A stretch of 64,000 nt of DNA from Streptomyces sp. 150FB (GTDB taxonomy: Bacteria; Actinomycetota; Actinomycetes; Streptomycetales; Streptomycetaceae). The stretch covers positions 7,545,852 to 7,609,851 of the forward strand of contig NZ_JTHL01000001.1 of the NCBI RefSeq assembly GCF_000818195.1, read 5' to 3'. Of this stretch, positions 23,404-29,960 are shown in pieces (the first letter of the stretch is position 1; every line of letters starts with the position of its first letter). A program made the translations under genes and the position numbers. The notes beneath the pieces are model-generated. The model did not search any database and was not told the origin of the DNA. It saw only the letters and a list, made by a program, of their open reading frames with translations.

Positions 23404-24246
23404 ATGGACGTGCGGGGCGGGCGGGTCGCGGGTGGCGAAGGTGGCGGCGAGTCGCTGCCTGAGCTGCTGCGATCGTGGCGGCGGCGGGTGAATCCCGATG
23501 AGATCCCCGGGTTGGCCTCTCCGGGCCGTAGGGCGAAGGGTCTGACGCAGCGTGACGTGGCTCGGCTGACCGGGGTGAGTGAACGCTGGTACGGGGCGCT
23601 GGAGCGGGGCATGGACGCCAAGTACTCCGCTGACTTTCTCGATCGACTCTCGTCGGTGCTGGGGCTGAGTCGCGCTGAGCGCGATGCCCTGTACCTGATG
23701 GCGGTGGGCCATCCGCCGGTGGTCGCCGCAGTTCCGGAGGTCGATGCGGCGGCGGAGATGGACGAGCTGCTGCAGCGGTTTCTGGACGGCCAGGCCCCCG
23801 ATCCCGCCTTCGTCACGGACCTCGCCTGGAACGTGATCGGTTACAACGAGCCGCTGCTGGACTGGTTTCCGTGGGCGGCTCACCAGGCGAATCAGATGCG
23901 ATGGGCCTTTCTCAGTCCGGAGGCTCGCGAGCAGCTTGTGAACTGGGAGCAGGACTGGGCTCGCTCCTACCTGGGGCAGATCCGCTACGAGCGCGCCCGC
24001 CATCCGGACCACGAAGCGCTGCGACAGCTGGAGCGCGACATCCTCACGAGTTCCCCGGCCGCACGGCAGATGTGGGACCGCCGCGAGGTGGTCGAACACG
24101 CCGACGGAGACCTGCGCAGGCTTCGACTTCCCCACCATCGGGGCCGAGAAGTCGGCGTGCGGATCATGGCCCTGCGGCCCATGCGCAGCGACCTTCTCCG
24201 GGTGATCGTGCTGATGGAAACCGACTCTGAACCTGTCGAGACGTGA
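23404..24246 (+). CDS. XRE regulator with MmyB-like ligand-binding domain
   Basis: A 280-residue protein. Residues 25-95 form an XRE HTH (GRRAKGLTQRDVARLTGVSE, RWYGALERG, FLDRLSSVLGLSRAERDALY). From about residue 120 a MmyB-like domain follows: FVTDLAWNVIGYNEPLLDWF, then NWEQDWARSYLGQIRYERAR, HHRGREVGVRIMALRPM. In this family the C-terminal domain is PAS-like and binds fatty-acid-type ligands, and the genes often regulate a divergent oxidoreductase. Here the divergent operon carries the P450. There is no clear ribosome site, in line with a short leader. Confidence 0.88.
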   Translation: MDVRGGRVAGGEGGGESLPELLRSWRRRVNPDEIPGLASPGRRAKGLTQRDVARLTGVSERWYGALERGMDAKYSADFLDRLSSVLGLSRAERDALYLMAVGHPPVVAAVPEVDAAAEMDELLQRFLDGQAPDPAFVTDLAWNVIGYNEPLLDWFPWAAHQANQMRWAFLSPEAREQLVNWEQDWARSYLGQIRYERARHPDHEALRQLERDILTSSPAARQMWDRREVVEHADGDLRRLRLPHHRGREVGVRIMALRPMRSDLLRVIVLMETDSEPVET

Positions 24247-24286
24247 TCGACGGGAGCGGTACGCACCTCTGTGTGCGGCCAAGCCC

Positions 24287-24733
24287 TTACTCGTCGTCGA
24301 GCAGTCCCGACGCTTCCGACTCGTCGGGCATTCCTTCCAGTCTTCGGGCCTGGTCGATCACGGTGTTCACCATGTTCAGGCTCGAAGCGCTGAGGCCGTT
24401 CGCGCGCAGAGCGACCCGGCGCACCCCCTGGTCGCGCATGGCGGCGACCAACTGGATCTCGGCACGCTGGCGCTCCGCCTCCTCCTCGTCGAAGAAATAG
24501 CCCGGGCTCACGCCGAAGAAACCGGCCAACGCGCGGATGGTCTGCATCTTCGGGTTCGAGTTGGTGCCGGTGCGGAGCTGCTGGATGGCGCTTGCGGAGA
24601 TGGTGACGCCGGAGGTGTCACGGATGCCCTGCGAGACCTCCGCGTAGGTGTAAGGGCCGCGGCCCTTCGGGTGCACCTCTCGGAACAGGTAGTCGAGCAA
24701 CTCCGAGAAGGTGCGCTCGCGCGATTCGGTCAT
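24287..24733 (-). CDS. EspR-like XRE regulator
   Basis: A 148-residue protein. FSELLDYLFREVHPKGRGPY, TYAEVSQGIRDTSGVTISAS, AIQQLRTGTNSNPKMQTIRA and LAGFFGVSPGYFFDEEEAER match the order of mycobacterial EspR (PPGRGPHTSAEV, LSQLRSGNRTNPS, LANFFRI). The tail MRDQGVRRVALRANGLSASS also matches EspR. EspR is a nucleoid-associated regulator that binds spaced sites as dimers. The protein diverges from the first gene of the conjugative element across a long inverted repeat, so it could be the repressor of that promoter, of its own gene, or the target of the ImmA/IrrE peptidase upstream. Confidence 0.82.
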   Translation of the reverse strand: MTESRERTFSELLDYLFREVHPKGRGPYTYAEVSQGIRDTSGVTISASAIQQLRTGTNSNPKMQTIRALAGFFGVSPGYFFDEEEAERQRAEIQLVAAMRDQGVRRVALRANGLSASSLNMVNTVIDQARRLEGMPDESEASGLLDDE

Positions 24734-24807
24734 CTCCAGATCTCCGTCATGGCGGCCATCATATCCACCTCAGTGGTGATCATGGTTACCCAGGTCCAGT
24801 GTCTCGC

Positions 24808-24871
24808 CATTGCAGTTGACGGCATGGCGTAACTGCAATGTACGTTGTGCATCGAAAGTATCCATTGCAGT
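24808..24871. promoter_or_regulatory. Operator candidate: three CATTGCAGT sites
   Basis: CATTGCAGTT (24808-24817) and AACTGCAATG (24831-24840) are perfect inverted arms separated by 13 bases. A third copy, CATTGCAGT, lies at 24863-24871. The sites fall between the EspR-like gene (leftward) and the first gene of the element (25174, rightward), in an AT-richer stretch than the surroundings. Three sites of one sequence in a divergent promoter strongly suggest binding by a dimeric repressor, most simply the adjacent EspR-like protein. Confidence 0.6.
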
Positions 24872-25173
24872 GTTTCGCTGCTGGTGGGGGCTGGTTCATG
24901 GAAGCTGGACTTGGACCGAGGGTCGCCCTATGGTCCTGGTGCCCACAGGCGGAGATCACTGGCCGACGGAACAGCCGGGAGGGGAAGGAGACGAGCACGC
25001 GCGGGTCATGACGACCGCGGGGTGCACAGGGGTGCATGAGACCGGCGCCCGGGAGCTACCAACTCCCGAGCACCGGGCCGACACCCCGAGGGGTACCGAT
25101 CCACATCTCGCGGGCGGCGGGGCTTTTGCACGAGAACCGCCGCACCGCGTTCCTACGAACAACGGAGTATCAC

Positions 25174-25500
25174 ATGCTCGCCACGCCGAGCGTCAACCCA
25201 GCCTGCCCGGATACCCGACGACAGCACCGTCTCGCTGCTCAGCTCGCAGAGATGATCCCGGGCGCGGCCACGATCCGAGTCAGCCTCACCGACCCGAGCC
25301 GGGCGTGGCCCCACCCGAGCGCCGCTATCCGGGACGAGGGCGGGAAGGCCCTGGAGGTGAGCCGGACGACGGCGACGGTCGCCGCCCGCTGGATCCTGCG
25401 GGTCTGGCCGGAGGCGGACTGGACCCGGCCGCACACCTTCGACATCCAGCGCGCCGCCCTCACTTGCAGCGACCTTGTCGCCGCCGGTCGGAGCCGCTGA
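25174..25500 (+). CDS. Small hypothetical protein of the element's replication region
   Basis: A 108-residue protein from ATG 25174 with GGAG eight bases upstream. It contains IPGAATIRVSLTDPSRAWPH and ALEVSRTTATVAARWILRVW and ends with TFDIQRAALTCSDLVAAGR. I do not recognise the family. It lies one base before the next start, so the two are likely coupled. The longer upstream frame has atypical composition and no ribosome site. Position as first gene after the three-site operator suggests a role in controlling or starting replication of the element. Confidence 0.65.
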   Translation: MLATPSVNPACPDTRRQHRLAAQLAEMIPGAATIRVSLTDPSRAWPHPSAAIRDEGGKALEVSRTTATVAARWILRVWPEADWTRPHTFDIQRAALTCSDLVAAGRSR

Positions 25501-25501
25501 C

Positions 25502-26521
25502 ATGGCCCGGATACGCACCATCAAGCCGGAGGCGTTCTTCTCCGAGTCGCTCGCCGAAGTGAGCGTCGAGGCCGAGCGGACCTTCTTCGGCCTCCTCACG
25601 CAGGCCGACGACCACGGACGGCACCGCGACAACGCCGCGATCATCGCTGGGCTCCTGTGGCCCCTGCGCGCCGAGCACACCTCGGTCCACGTCGAGGACG
25701 ATCTCCACCAGCTCGCGAGCGCCGGCCTGATCTGCCGGTACACCGGCTGCGACGGCCGCCGCTACCTCCACATCGTGACCTGGTCCGAGCACCAGAAGAT
25801 CGACAAACCGAGCCAGTCCCGCCTGCCATCGTGCCCGCAGCACCAGGCTGGCGGCCGGTGCGGCCCCTGCAAGGGCAACTGCACCAAGCAGACCGAGGGC
25901 TCGCCCACCACTCCCGGAGGACTCGCCGAGACCTCGCCGAACGCTCCCCGACCCCTCGATCTGCCCGCCCAGGCCACCTCGACGTCTCCCGGGCACGCGA
26001 TTGTGTCCCCGGCCGACCGGCAGGCAGCCACCGATCACCTGGTCGACGTCCCTGGCGGCTCCCGATCGGAAACCCCAGGTCAGGAGGCATTCCCCGAGGA
26101 CTCCTCGAACCTTCCCCGAAGCCTGCCCGAAGGCTCGGCGCCTGGATCTAGGATCTTGGATCCTGGATCTCTTGTCCCTACGGGGCGCACAGCGCCCGCA
26201 GCCGGCATCTCCGCCAAGGACCTCGTCGGGGAGTACGTCGCCGGGTGCGACCAGCGCCCCCCGAGCGACGTGATCGGGCACCTCGGTCGGATCATCAAGA
26301 AGCTCCTGGACGAGGGCATCGCTCCGGTGCACATCCGAGCCGGGCTGGCGAATTTCACGGCGAACCCGAAGCACCCGAGCGTGCTGACCAGCATGGTCAA
26401 CGAGGCGATGAACGCTCGCTCCGGCGGTTTGGCGCGGCCGGGAATGCGGCCTAACGTGCCCGCCCACCAGGCGTGGACCAACCCGGTCAACGCTTCCGCC
26501 GCCTACGCCGAGGAGCTGTGA
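25502..26521 (+). CDS. DnaD/replication-initiator-like protein
   Basis: A 339-residue protein. The N-terminal MARIRTIKPEAFFSESLAEV followed by ERTFFGLLTQADDHGRHRDN and YLHIVTWSEHQKIDKPSQSR is the winged-helix layout seen in phage and plasmid replication initiators. The middle 110 residues are Pro/Ser-rich and probably disordered. The C-terminal ISAKDLVGEYVAGC and VIGHLGRIIKKLLDEGIAPV resemble a DnaD-type helical domain. The stop overlaps the DnaC-like gene by one base (TGATG), and the pair looks like an initiator with its helicase loader. Confidence 0.6.
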   Translation: MARIRTIKPEAFFSESLAEVSVEAERTFFGLLTQADDHGRHRDNAAIIAGLLWPLRAEHTSVHVEDDLHQLASAGLICRYTGCDGRRYLHIVTWSEHQKIDKPSQSRLPSCPQHQAGGRCGPCKGNCTKQTEGSPTTPGGLAETSPNAPRPLDLPAQATSTSPGHAIVSPADRQAATDHLVDVPGGSRSETPGQEAFPEDSSNLPRSLPEGSAPGSRILDPGSLVPTGRTAPAAGISAKDLVGEYVAGCDQRPPSDVIGHLGRIIKKLLDEGIAPVHIRAGLANFTANPKHPSVLTSMVNEAMNARSGGLARPGMRPNVPAHQAWTNPVNASAAYAEEL

Positions 26522-27225
26522 TGCACACCCGTCACCGCGAACCGCAGCTCCTCGGCAGCGAAGCCACCCTGGAGCGCGTGGCCAGGATCCTGGCCGCCCG
26601 CAACATCGACCCGGCCTCCGCCACGCTCGCCGACGACGCCGAGTCCTTCTCCCCGCTGGACGCCCTGTTGGCCGGGATGCCCCCGCGCTACCAGGCGGCT
26701 GTCGCCGACCACCCCACGGTCCTGGACTGGGTCCGGAAGGTCACCGAGGCAGCCGTCGCCCCCAGCCGAGGAGCCCGTCGACAGGTCACCACCGGACCTA
26801 GCCTGCTGATGGCCGGAGTCGTCGGCGCGGGCAAGACACACCAGGCGTACGGCGCAGTCCGAGCGCTGGTGCAGAGCGGCGTCGGTGTTCGCTGGCGCGC
26901 GACCACCGCTGCCGACCTCTACGCCGATCTCCGCCCCCGGCCCGGGGTCGACAGCGAGCGGGAACTGGCGGCGGTCAGCCGCTGCCCGCTGCTGATCATC
27001 GACGACCTCGGCGCGGCCAAAGCCAGCGAGTGGGTCGAGGAAGTTACGTACCGGCTGATCAACCGGCGGTACAACTACGAACTCCCCACGCTGATCACCA
27101 CCAACCTGGCGATCAAGGACCTCCGCTCCTACCTCGGGGACCGCGTCGCCAGCAGGCTCGCGCAGATGACCAACCGAGTCGAGTTCGAGGCCGTCGACCG
27201 CAGACGCCACAGCGCCGCCGCCTGA
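26521..27225 (+). CDS. DnaC/IstB-like AAA+ ATPase
   Basis: A 234-residue ATPase. LLMAGVVGAGKTHQAYGAVR is Walker A and PLLIIDDLGAAKASEWVEEV Walker B. YRLINRRYNYELPTLITTNL is sensor 1 with the typical DnaC wording, and DRVASRLAQMTNRVEF carries the arginine finger. DnaC-type proteins load replicative helicase onto DNA. With the preceding winged-helix protein it probably forms the element's own primosome. The N-terminal 85 residues, which would contact the partner, are not recognisable. Confidence 0.85.
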   Translation: MHTRHREPQLLGSEATLERVARILAARNIDPASATLADDAESFSPLDALLAGMPPRYQAAVADHPTVLDWVRKVTEAAVAPSRGARRQVTTGPSLLMAGVVGAGKTHQAYGAVRALVQSGVGVRWRATTAADLYADLRPRPGVDSERELAAVSRCPLLIIDDLGAAKASEWVEEVTYRLINRRYNYELPTLITTNLAIKDLRSYLGDRVASRLAQMTNRVEFEAVDRRRHSAAA

Positions 27226-27340
27226 CCCTCCACAGGCCACCCCGCCGGACCGCGCCCCCGCCGCGCCGCCCCGGGCACCTGCCGCCAGCGCACCTCTCCG
27301 CCGACGCCCCTGCGCGCGGAGAGCGATCGGAGCACCCCGC

Positions 27341-27907
27341 ATGACAAGCACGATGAACAGCCCTGCCCGCCACCGCCAGCTCGGCGACCACACCTGGCAG
27401 GCCGACGCCGTCTGCCAGAGCACGGAGTACAACCCGGTGGACCCCGAAGCCTTCTTCCCCGAGCCCGACGAGACCGCCAAGATCGCCACGGCCAAGGCCC
27501 TGTGCGGCCAGTGCCCGGTGCGCCGCACCTGCCTGGATGCCGCCCTGGAGAGCGGCACCACCGACGGTATCCGTGGCGGACTCACCGAGGAGGAGCGGCG
27601 GCCACTGCACGAGAAGATCGCGCACCGCCTCGACTACAGCCGCGTCAACGACACCATCGGCGGACGCGACATCCACCTCACCAAGGCCGAGCGCCGCGCA
27701 GTCGTCTACGCCGCCTTCCGCCACGGGGTAAGCGAGCAGCGCCTGGCCTGGCTTCTGAAGATCACCGAAGAGCACGCCCAGAAGCTCTACCGCGAGACCC
27801 GCCGGGCCTTGCGCAACCGAGACCTGAACCAGACAGCGAAGACCGCTTCGCCACCCGACGACAGCGGCGAGCACCTGAACCGTGACGACTTCGGGACGGC
27901 GGCATGA
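27341..27907 (+). CDS. WhiB-family iron-sulphur regulator
   Basis: A 188-residue protein with the four WhiB cysteines: one in QADAVCQSTEYN, three in ALCGQCPVRRTCLDAAL. DGIRGGLTEEER is the G[IVL]RGG turn that meets the sigma factor. After residue 95 a second helical region (HLTKAERRAVVYAAFRHGVS, LAWLLKITEEHAQKLYRE) looks like a helix-turn-helix and is longer than in chromosomal WhiB proteins. Wbl proteins bind a redox- or nitric-oxide-sensitive 4Fe-4S cluster and act with the primary sigma factor. Copies on plasmids and phages may alter host development or the element's transfer. Confidence 0.88.
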   Translation: MTSTMNSPARHRQLGDHTWQADAVCQSTEYNPVDPEAFFPEPDETAKIATAKALCGQCPVRRTCLDAALESGTTDGIRGGLTEEERRPLHEKIAHRLDYSRVNDTIGGRDIHLTKAERRAVVYAAFRHGVSEQRLAWLLKITEEHAQKLYRETRRALRNRDLNQTAKTASPPDDSGEHLNRDDFGTAA

Positions 27908-28971
27908 ACACCAGGAGGCTGGCGAAGCCAGCGCACGTATCCGGCTGGGATCGCGCGGCCGTCGTTGCCCTCGGGGGCGCGGGATGCGCGCTGTCGTACG
28001 ACGCCCTACAGCAGATGGCCGTCGCCATCCACATCCGGGGCTTCCTCACCTTCGCCTTTCCCCTGGTGATCGACGGGTTCATCGCCTACGGCATCCGAGC
28101 CCTCCTGGTCCTGCGCGACGCACCGCTGCGCGCTCGGCTCTACGTCTGGACGCTCTTCGGTACGGCCACCGCCGCCAGCATCTGGGCCAACGCACTCCAC
28201 GCGGTTCGCATCAACCAGGACACGGTCGCCGGCACCGGCCTCCGGCTCGGTAACGCGGTGGTCGCGGTGCTCTCCACCATCGCCCCGCTCGCACTGGCCG
28301 GAGCGGTCCACCTCTACATCCTCATTGCCCGGGGCCCGGTCAAGGACACTGACCGGCAGAACCTCGGTCAGCCCGGTCACCTCGGTCAGACCGATCGGGG
28401 CGACGCCATCGAGGTCACCCGGACCGACCGAGCCGGTCAGCAGCGGTCAGCGGCCGGTCAGGTCAAGTCCGGTCAGTCGGTCACCGCTCTGACCGACCGG
28501 CTGCCGCTGTCCCCGACCGACGAGGACACCGCCACCCGGTCAGCGACCGGAGACTCGGCCCCGGCCACCAGCGGCCAGTCGGTCACCGACCACCGCAACC
28601 GGAGCCACGGTGCCCCTGACCTGCCGGGACAGGCGGACAAGGGGCGGACGGTCGCTGACCGCCCCGACAGTGCGGCCCCGGTCGGTGATGGCCAGGGCAG
28701 CCCGGCGGCGGTCAGTGCCCCGCCGGTCACCTCGCCGCCGGTCACTGACCGGGCCGCTCGGCCGACTGGTGACCGGCGTCCTGACCCAGACACCGAGGAG
28801 CTGCTGAAGATCGCCCGGTCGGCGGTCAGGGCCGAGGACAAACTGACCCGCAAGGTGGTCGCCCAGGCGATCCGAGGTCAGCAGATCCCGCTGTCCAGCG
28901 ACACCCTGACCGCGCTGATGGCCCAGCTGCGCGAGCAGCACCGCCAGCCGGTCACCTCCTCCCGGCCCTGA
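27904..28971 (+). CDS. DUF2637 membrane protein with repetitive tail
   Basis: A 355-residue protein. Four hydrophobic segments (VAIHIRGFLTFAFPLVIDGF, IRALLVLRD, LYVWTLFGTATAASIWANAL, AVVAVLSTIAPLALAGAVHL) form the DUF2637 domain typical of Streptomyces plasmids and integrated elements, where such proteins accompany spread genes. Residues 145-300 are low-complexity, with GQSVTD and TDR units that come from an underlying DNA repeat. The last 60 residues (DTEELLKIARSAVRAEDKLT, RKVVAQAIRGQQIPLSSDTL) form a compact helical domain. The ATG overlaps the whiB stop. Confidence 0.8.
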   Translation: MNTRRLAKPAHVSGWDRAAVVALGGAGCALSYDALQQMAVAIHIRGFLTFAFPLVIDGFIAYGIRALLVLRDAPLRARLYVWTLFGTATAASIWANALHAVRINQDTVAGTGLRLGNAVVAVLSTIAPLALAGAVHLYILIARGPVKDTDRQNLGQPGHLGQTDRGDAIEVTRTDRAGQQRSAAGQVKSGQSVTALTDRLPLSPTDEDTATRSATGDSAPATSGQSVTDHRNRSHGAPDLPGQADKGRTVADRPDSAAPVGDGQGSPAAVSAPPVTSPPVTDRAARPTGDRRPDPDTEELLKIARSAVRAEDKLTRKVVAQAIRGQQIPLSSDTLTALMAQLREQHRQPVTSSRP

Positions 28972-29031
28972 CCGAACCTCCACGGAGTGGGTGACCAAGC
29001 CGGTCACCCCGGCCGGTCACCCGCTCCGCAT
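28340..29031 (+). repeat. Dispersed CCGGTCA/TGACCGG repeat array
   Basis: Across about 690 bases the heptamer CCGGTCA and close variants (CGGTCAG, CGGTCAC) or their complements appear at very short intervals, well beyond what surrounding coding sequence shows. Examples start at 28365, 28371, 28382, 28432, 28441 and 28468, and others continue into the gap after the gene. They lie mostly inside the DUF2637 gene and shape its low-complexity tail. Arrays of short direct repeats in this position recall the TraB recognition sequences at clt of Streptomyces plasmids, but this element uses a relaxase, so the parallel is only suggestive. Confidence 0.55.
28989..29009. promoter_or_regulatory. Inverted repeat after the DUF2637 gene
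   Basis: GGGTGACC and GGTCACCC are perfect eight-base arms around AAGCC, 18 bases after the DUF2637 stop. There is no T-run. The arms match the CCGGTCA repeat theme and could be a protein-binding palindrome or a weak terminator. Confidence 0.4.
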
Positions 29032-29073
29032 GTCTCCGAGACACCCCGCCACAGCAGAAGCGGAGAGCACCCG

Positions 29074-29298
29074 ATGCGCACTCACCCGGCCACGCCCGCC
29101 GAAGTCGACTCCTGGCTGACCGTCCTGCACCAGCACGGACACCTCCACCGCGCCCAGTCCGGCCCCGACACCACCTGGATCGTGCAACGCGAGCAGCACG
29201 ACCGGCCCTGGACCCTGCACCACCCCGTCCTGGCCATGGACTGGATCGAGGAACTCGTCCGCGAAATCCAGCAGCAGGACCCGGAGACGAGCCGGTGA
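29074..29298 (+). CDS. Small hypothetical protein before mobC
   Basis: A 74-residue protein from ATG 29074 with GGAG nine bases upstream. ATPAEVDSWLTVLHQHGHLH, WIVQREQHDRPWTLHHPVLA and MDWIEELVREIQQ have normal codon bias and read as a compact alpha/beta protein without a known domain. The TGA overlaps a GTG that begins the mobC frame. Similar short proteins stand between DUF2637 and mobilisation genes in related elements, which is from general recollection rather than a search. Confidence 0.6.
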   Translation: MRTHPATPAEVDSWLTVLHQHGHLHRAQSGPDTTWIVQREQHDRPWTLHHPVLAMDWIEELVREIQQQDPETSR

Positions 29299-29960
29299 AC
29301 ACCAACGACCCGGTGGCCACCCCCGCTGGACAGCAGCGTGACCCCACCACGGCTCCTGGCGGAGCAAGCTATCGCGTACGACGGTCCTACGGCCCGTCGT
29401 ACGCACTTGCCCCCGCCCAGGAGGGCGGGGGAAGCCCGGCTGGTCCCCGAGCGAGGGCGCACGGGGACCAGCCGGGCAACCGGCACCAGGGGGCGCCGGT
29501 CACCGGGGGAGAAGCAGATGACCCTGCCGACCGCGAGCAGCCGAGCCCGAGCACGCCCGCCTTCCCCGACCGCACCCCGCGCCGCCGTAGCCGCAACCCG
29601 AGCGAGCGCGCCCGCAAGACGACCACCCGCCTCTCCGACACCGAGAAAGCCGAGATCACCGACGCCGCCACCCAGCGCGGCGTCACCGTCGCCCGCTTCC
29701 TCGCCACCGCCGGCCTGAGCGCCGCCCGCGGACGCGCCGCCGTGCACAGCAACGACCAGCTCGACACCGCCATCGACGAACTCGCCGCTCTACGCACCGC
29801 GCTGGCCCGGATCGGCAACAACATCAACCAGATCGCCTTCGTCCTCAACAGCGGTGGCCAGCCGCGCGCCGGTGAACTCGAACACGCGCTGGGCACGCTG
29901 ACCGGACTTCTCGCCCGCGTCGATGACGCGGCGAACGACCTGGTGACCCGGCGGCTGTGA
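29295..29960 (+). CDS. MobC-like relaxosome accessory protein
   Basis: The C-terminal half is clear MobC: RARKTTTRLSDTEKAEITDA, TQRGVTVARFLATAGLSAAR and RIGNNINQIAFVLNSGGQPR, the hallmark of the family that helps the relaxase open oriT. The frame gives 221 residues from GTG 29295, but the first 75 residues are low-complexity and their DNA holds three hairpins. An ATG at 29518 with GGGGGAG at the proper distance is in the next frame; if one base has been lost just after it, the natural protein would start there and the hairpins would be intergenic. The stop overlaps the relaxase start. Confidence 0.82.
   Translation: MNTNDPVATPAGQQRDPTTAPGGASYRVRRSYGPSYALAPAQEGGGSPAGPRARAHGDQPGNRHQGAPVTGGEADDPADREQPSPSTPAFPDRTPRRRSRNPSERARKTTTRLSDTEKAEITDAATQRGVTVARFLATAGLSAARGRAAVHSNDQLDTAIDELAALRTALARIGNNINQIAFVLNSGGQPRAGELEHALGTLTGLLARVDDAANDLVTRRL
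29374..29477. other. Candidate origin of transfer: three adjacent hairpins
   Basis: Three perfect inverted repeats lie side by side: GCGTACGACG/CGTCGTACGC (29374-29383, 29395-29404), CCCCCGCCC/GGGCGGGGG with a four-base loop (29410-29418, 29423-29431), and a 16-base pair of arms GCCCGGCTGGTCCCCG / CGGGGACCAGCCGGGC (29434-29449, 29462-29477). They sit immediately upstream of the conserved part of mobC and the relaxase, where oriT is expected in MobC/relaxase systems. No nic consensus could be assigned by eye. The middle hairpin alone might act as a terminator. Confidence 0.5.

Noticed and set aside
24734-25173. tRNA gene or att site at the left end of the conjugative element.
   Set aside because: No cloverleaf-like sequence or GTTCGAATC-type T-loop was found in the gap; only the CATTGCAGT sites stand out.
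28340-29031. Possible CRISPR array because of many short repeats.
   Set aside because: Repeats are only seven bases, irregularly spaced and mainly inside a coding frame; there are no 28-37-base direct repeats or cas genes.
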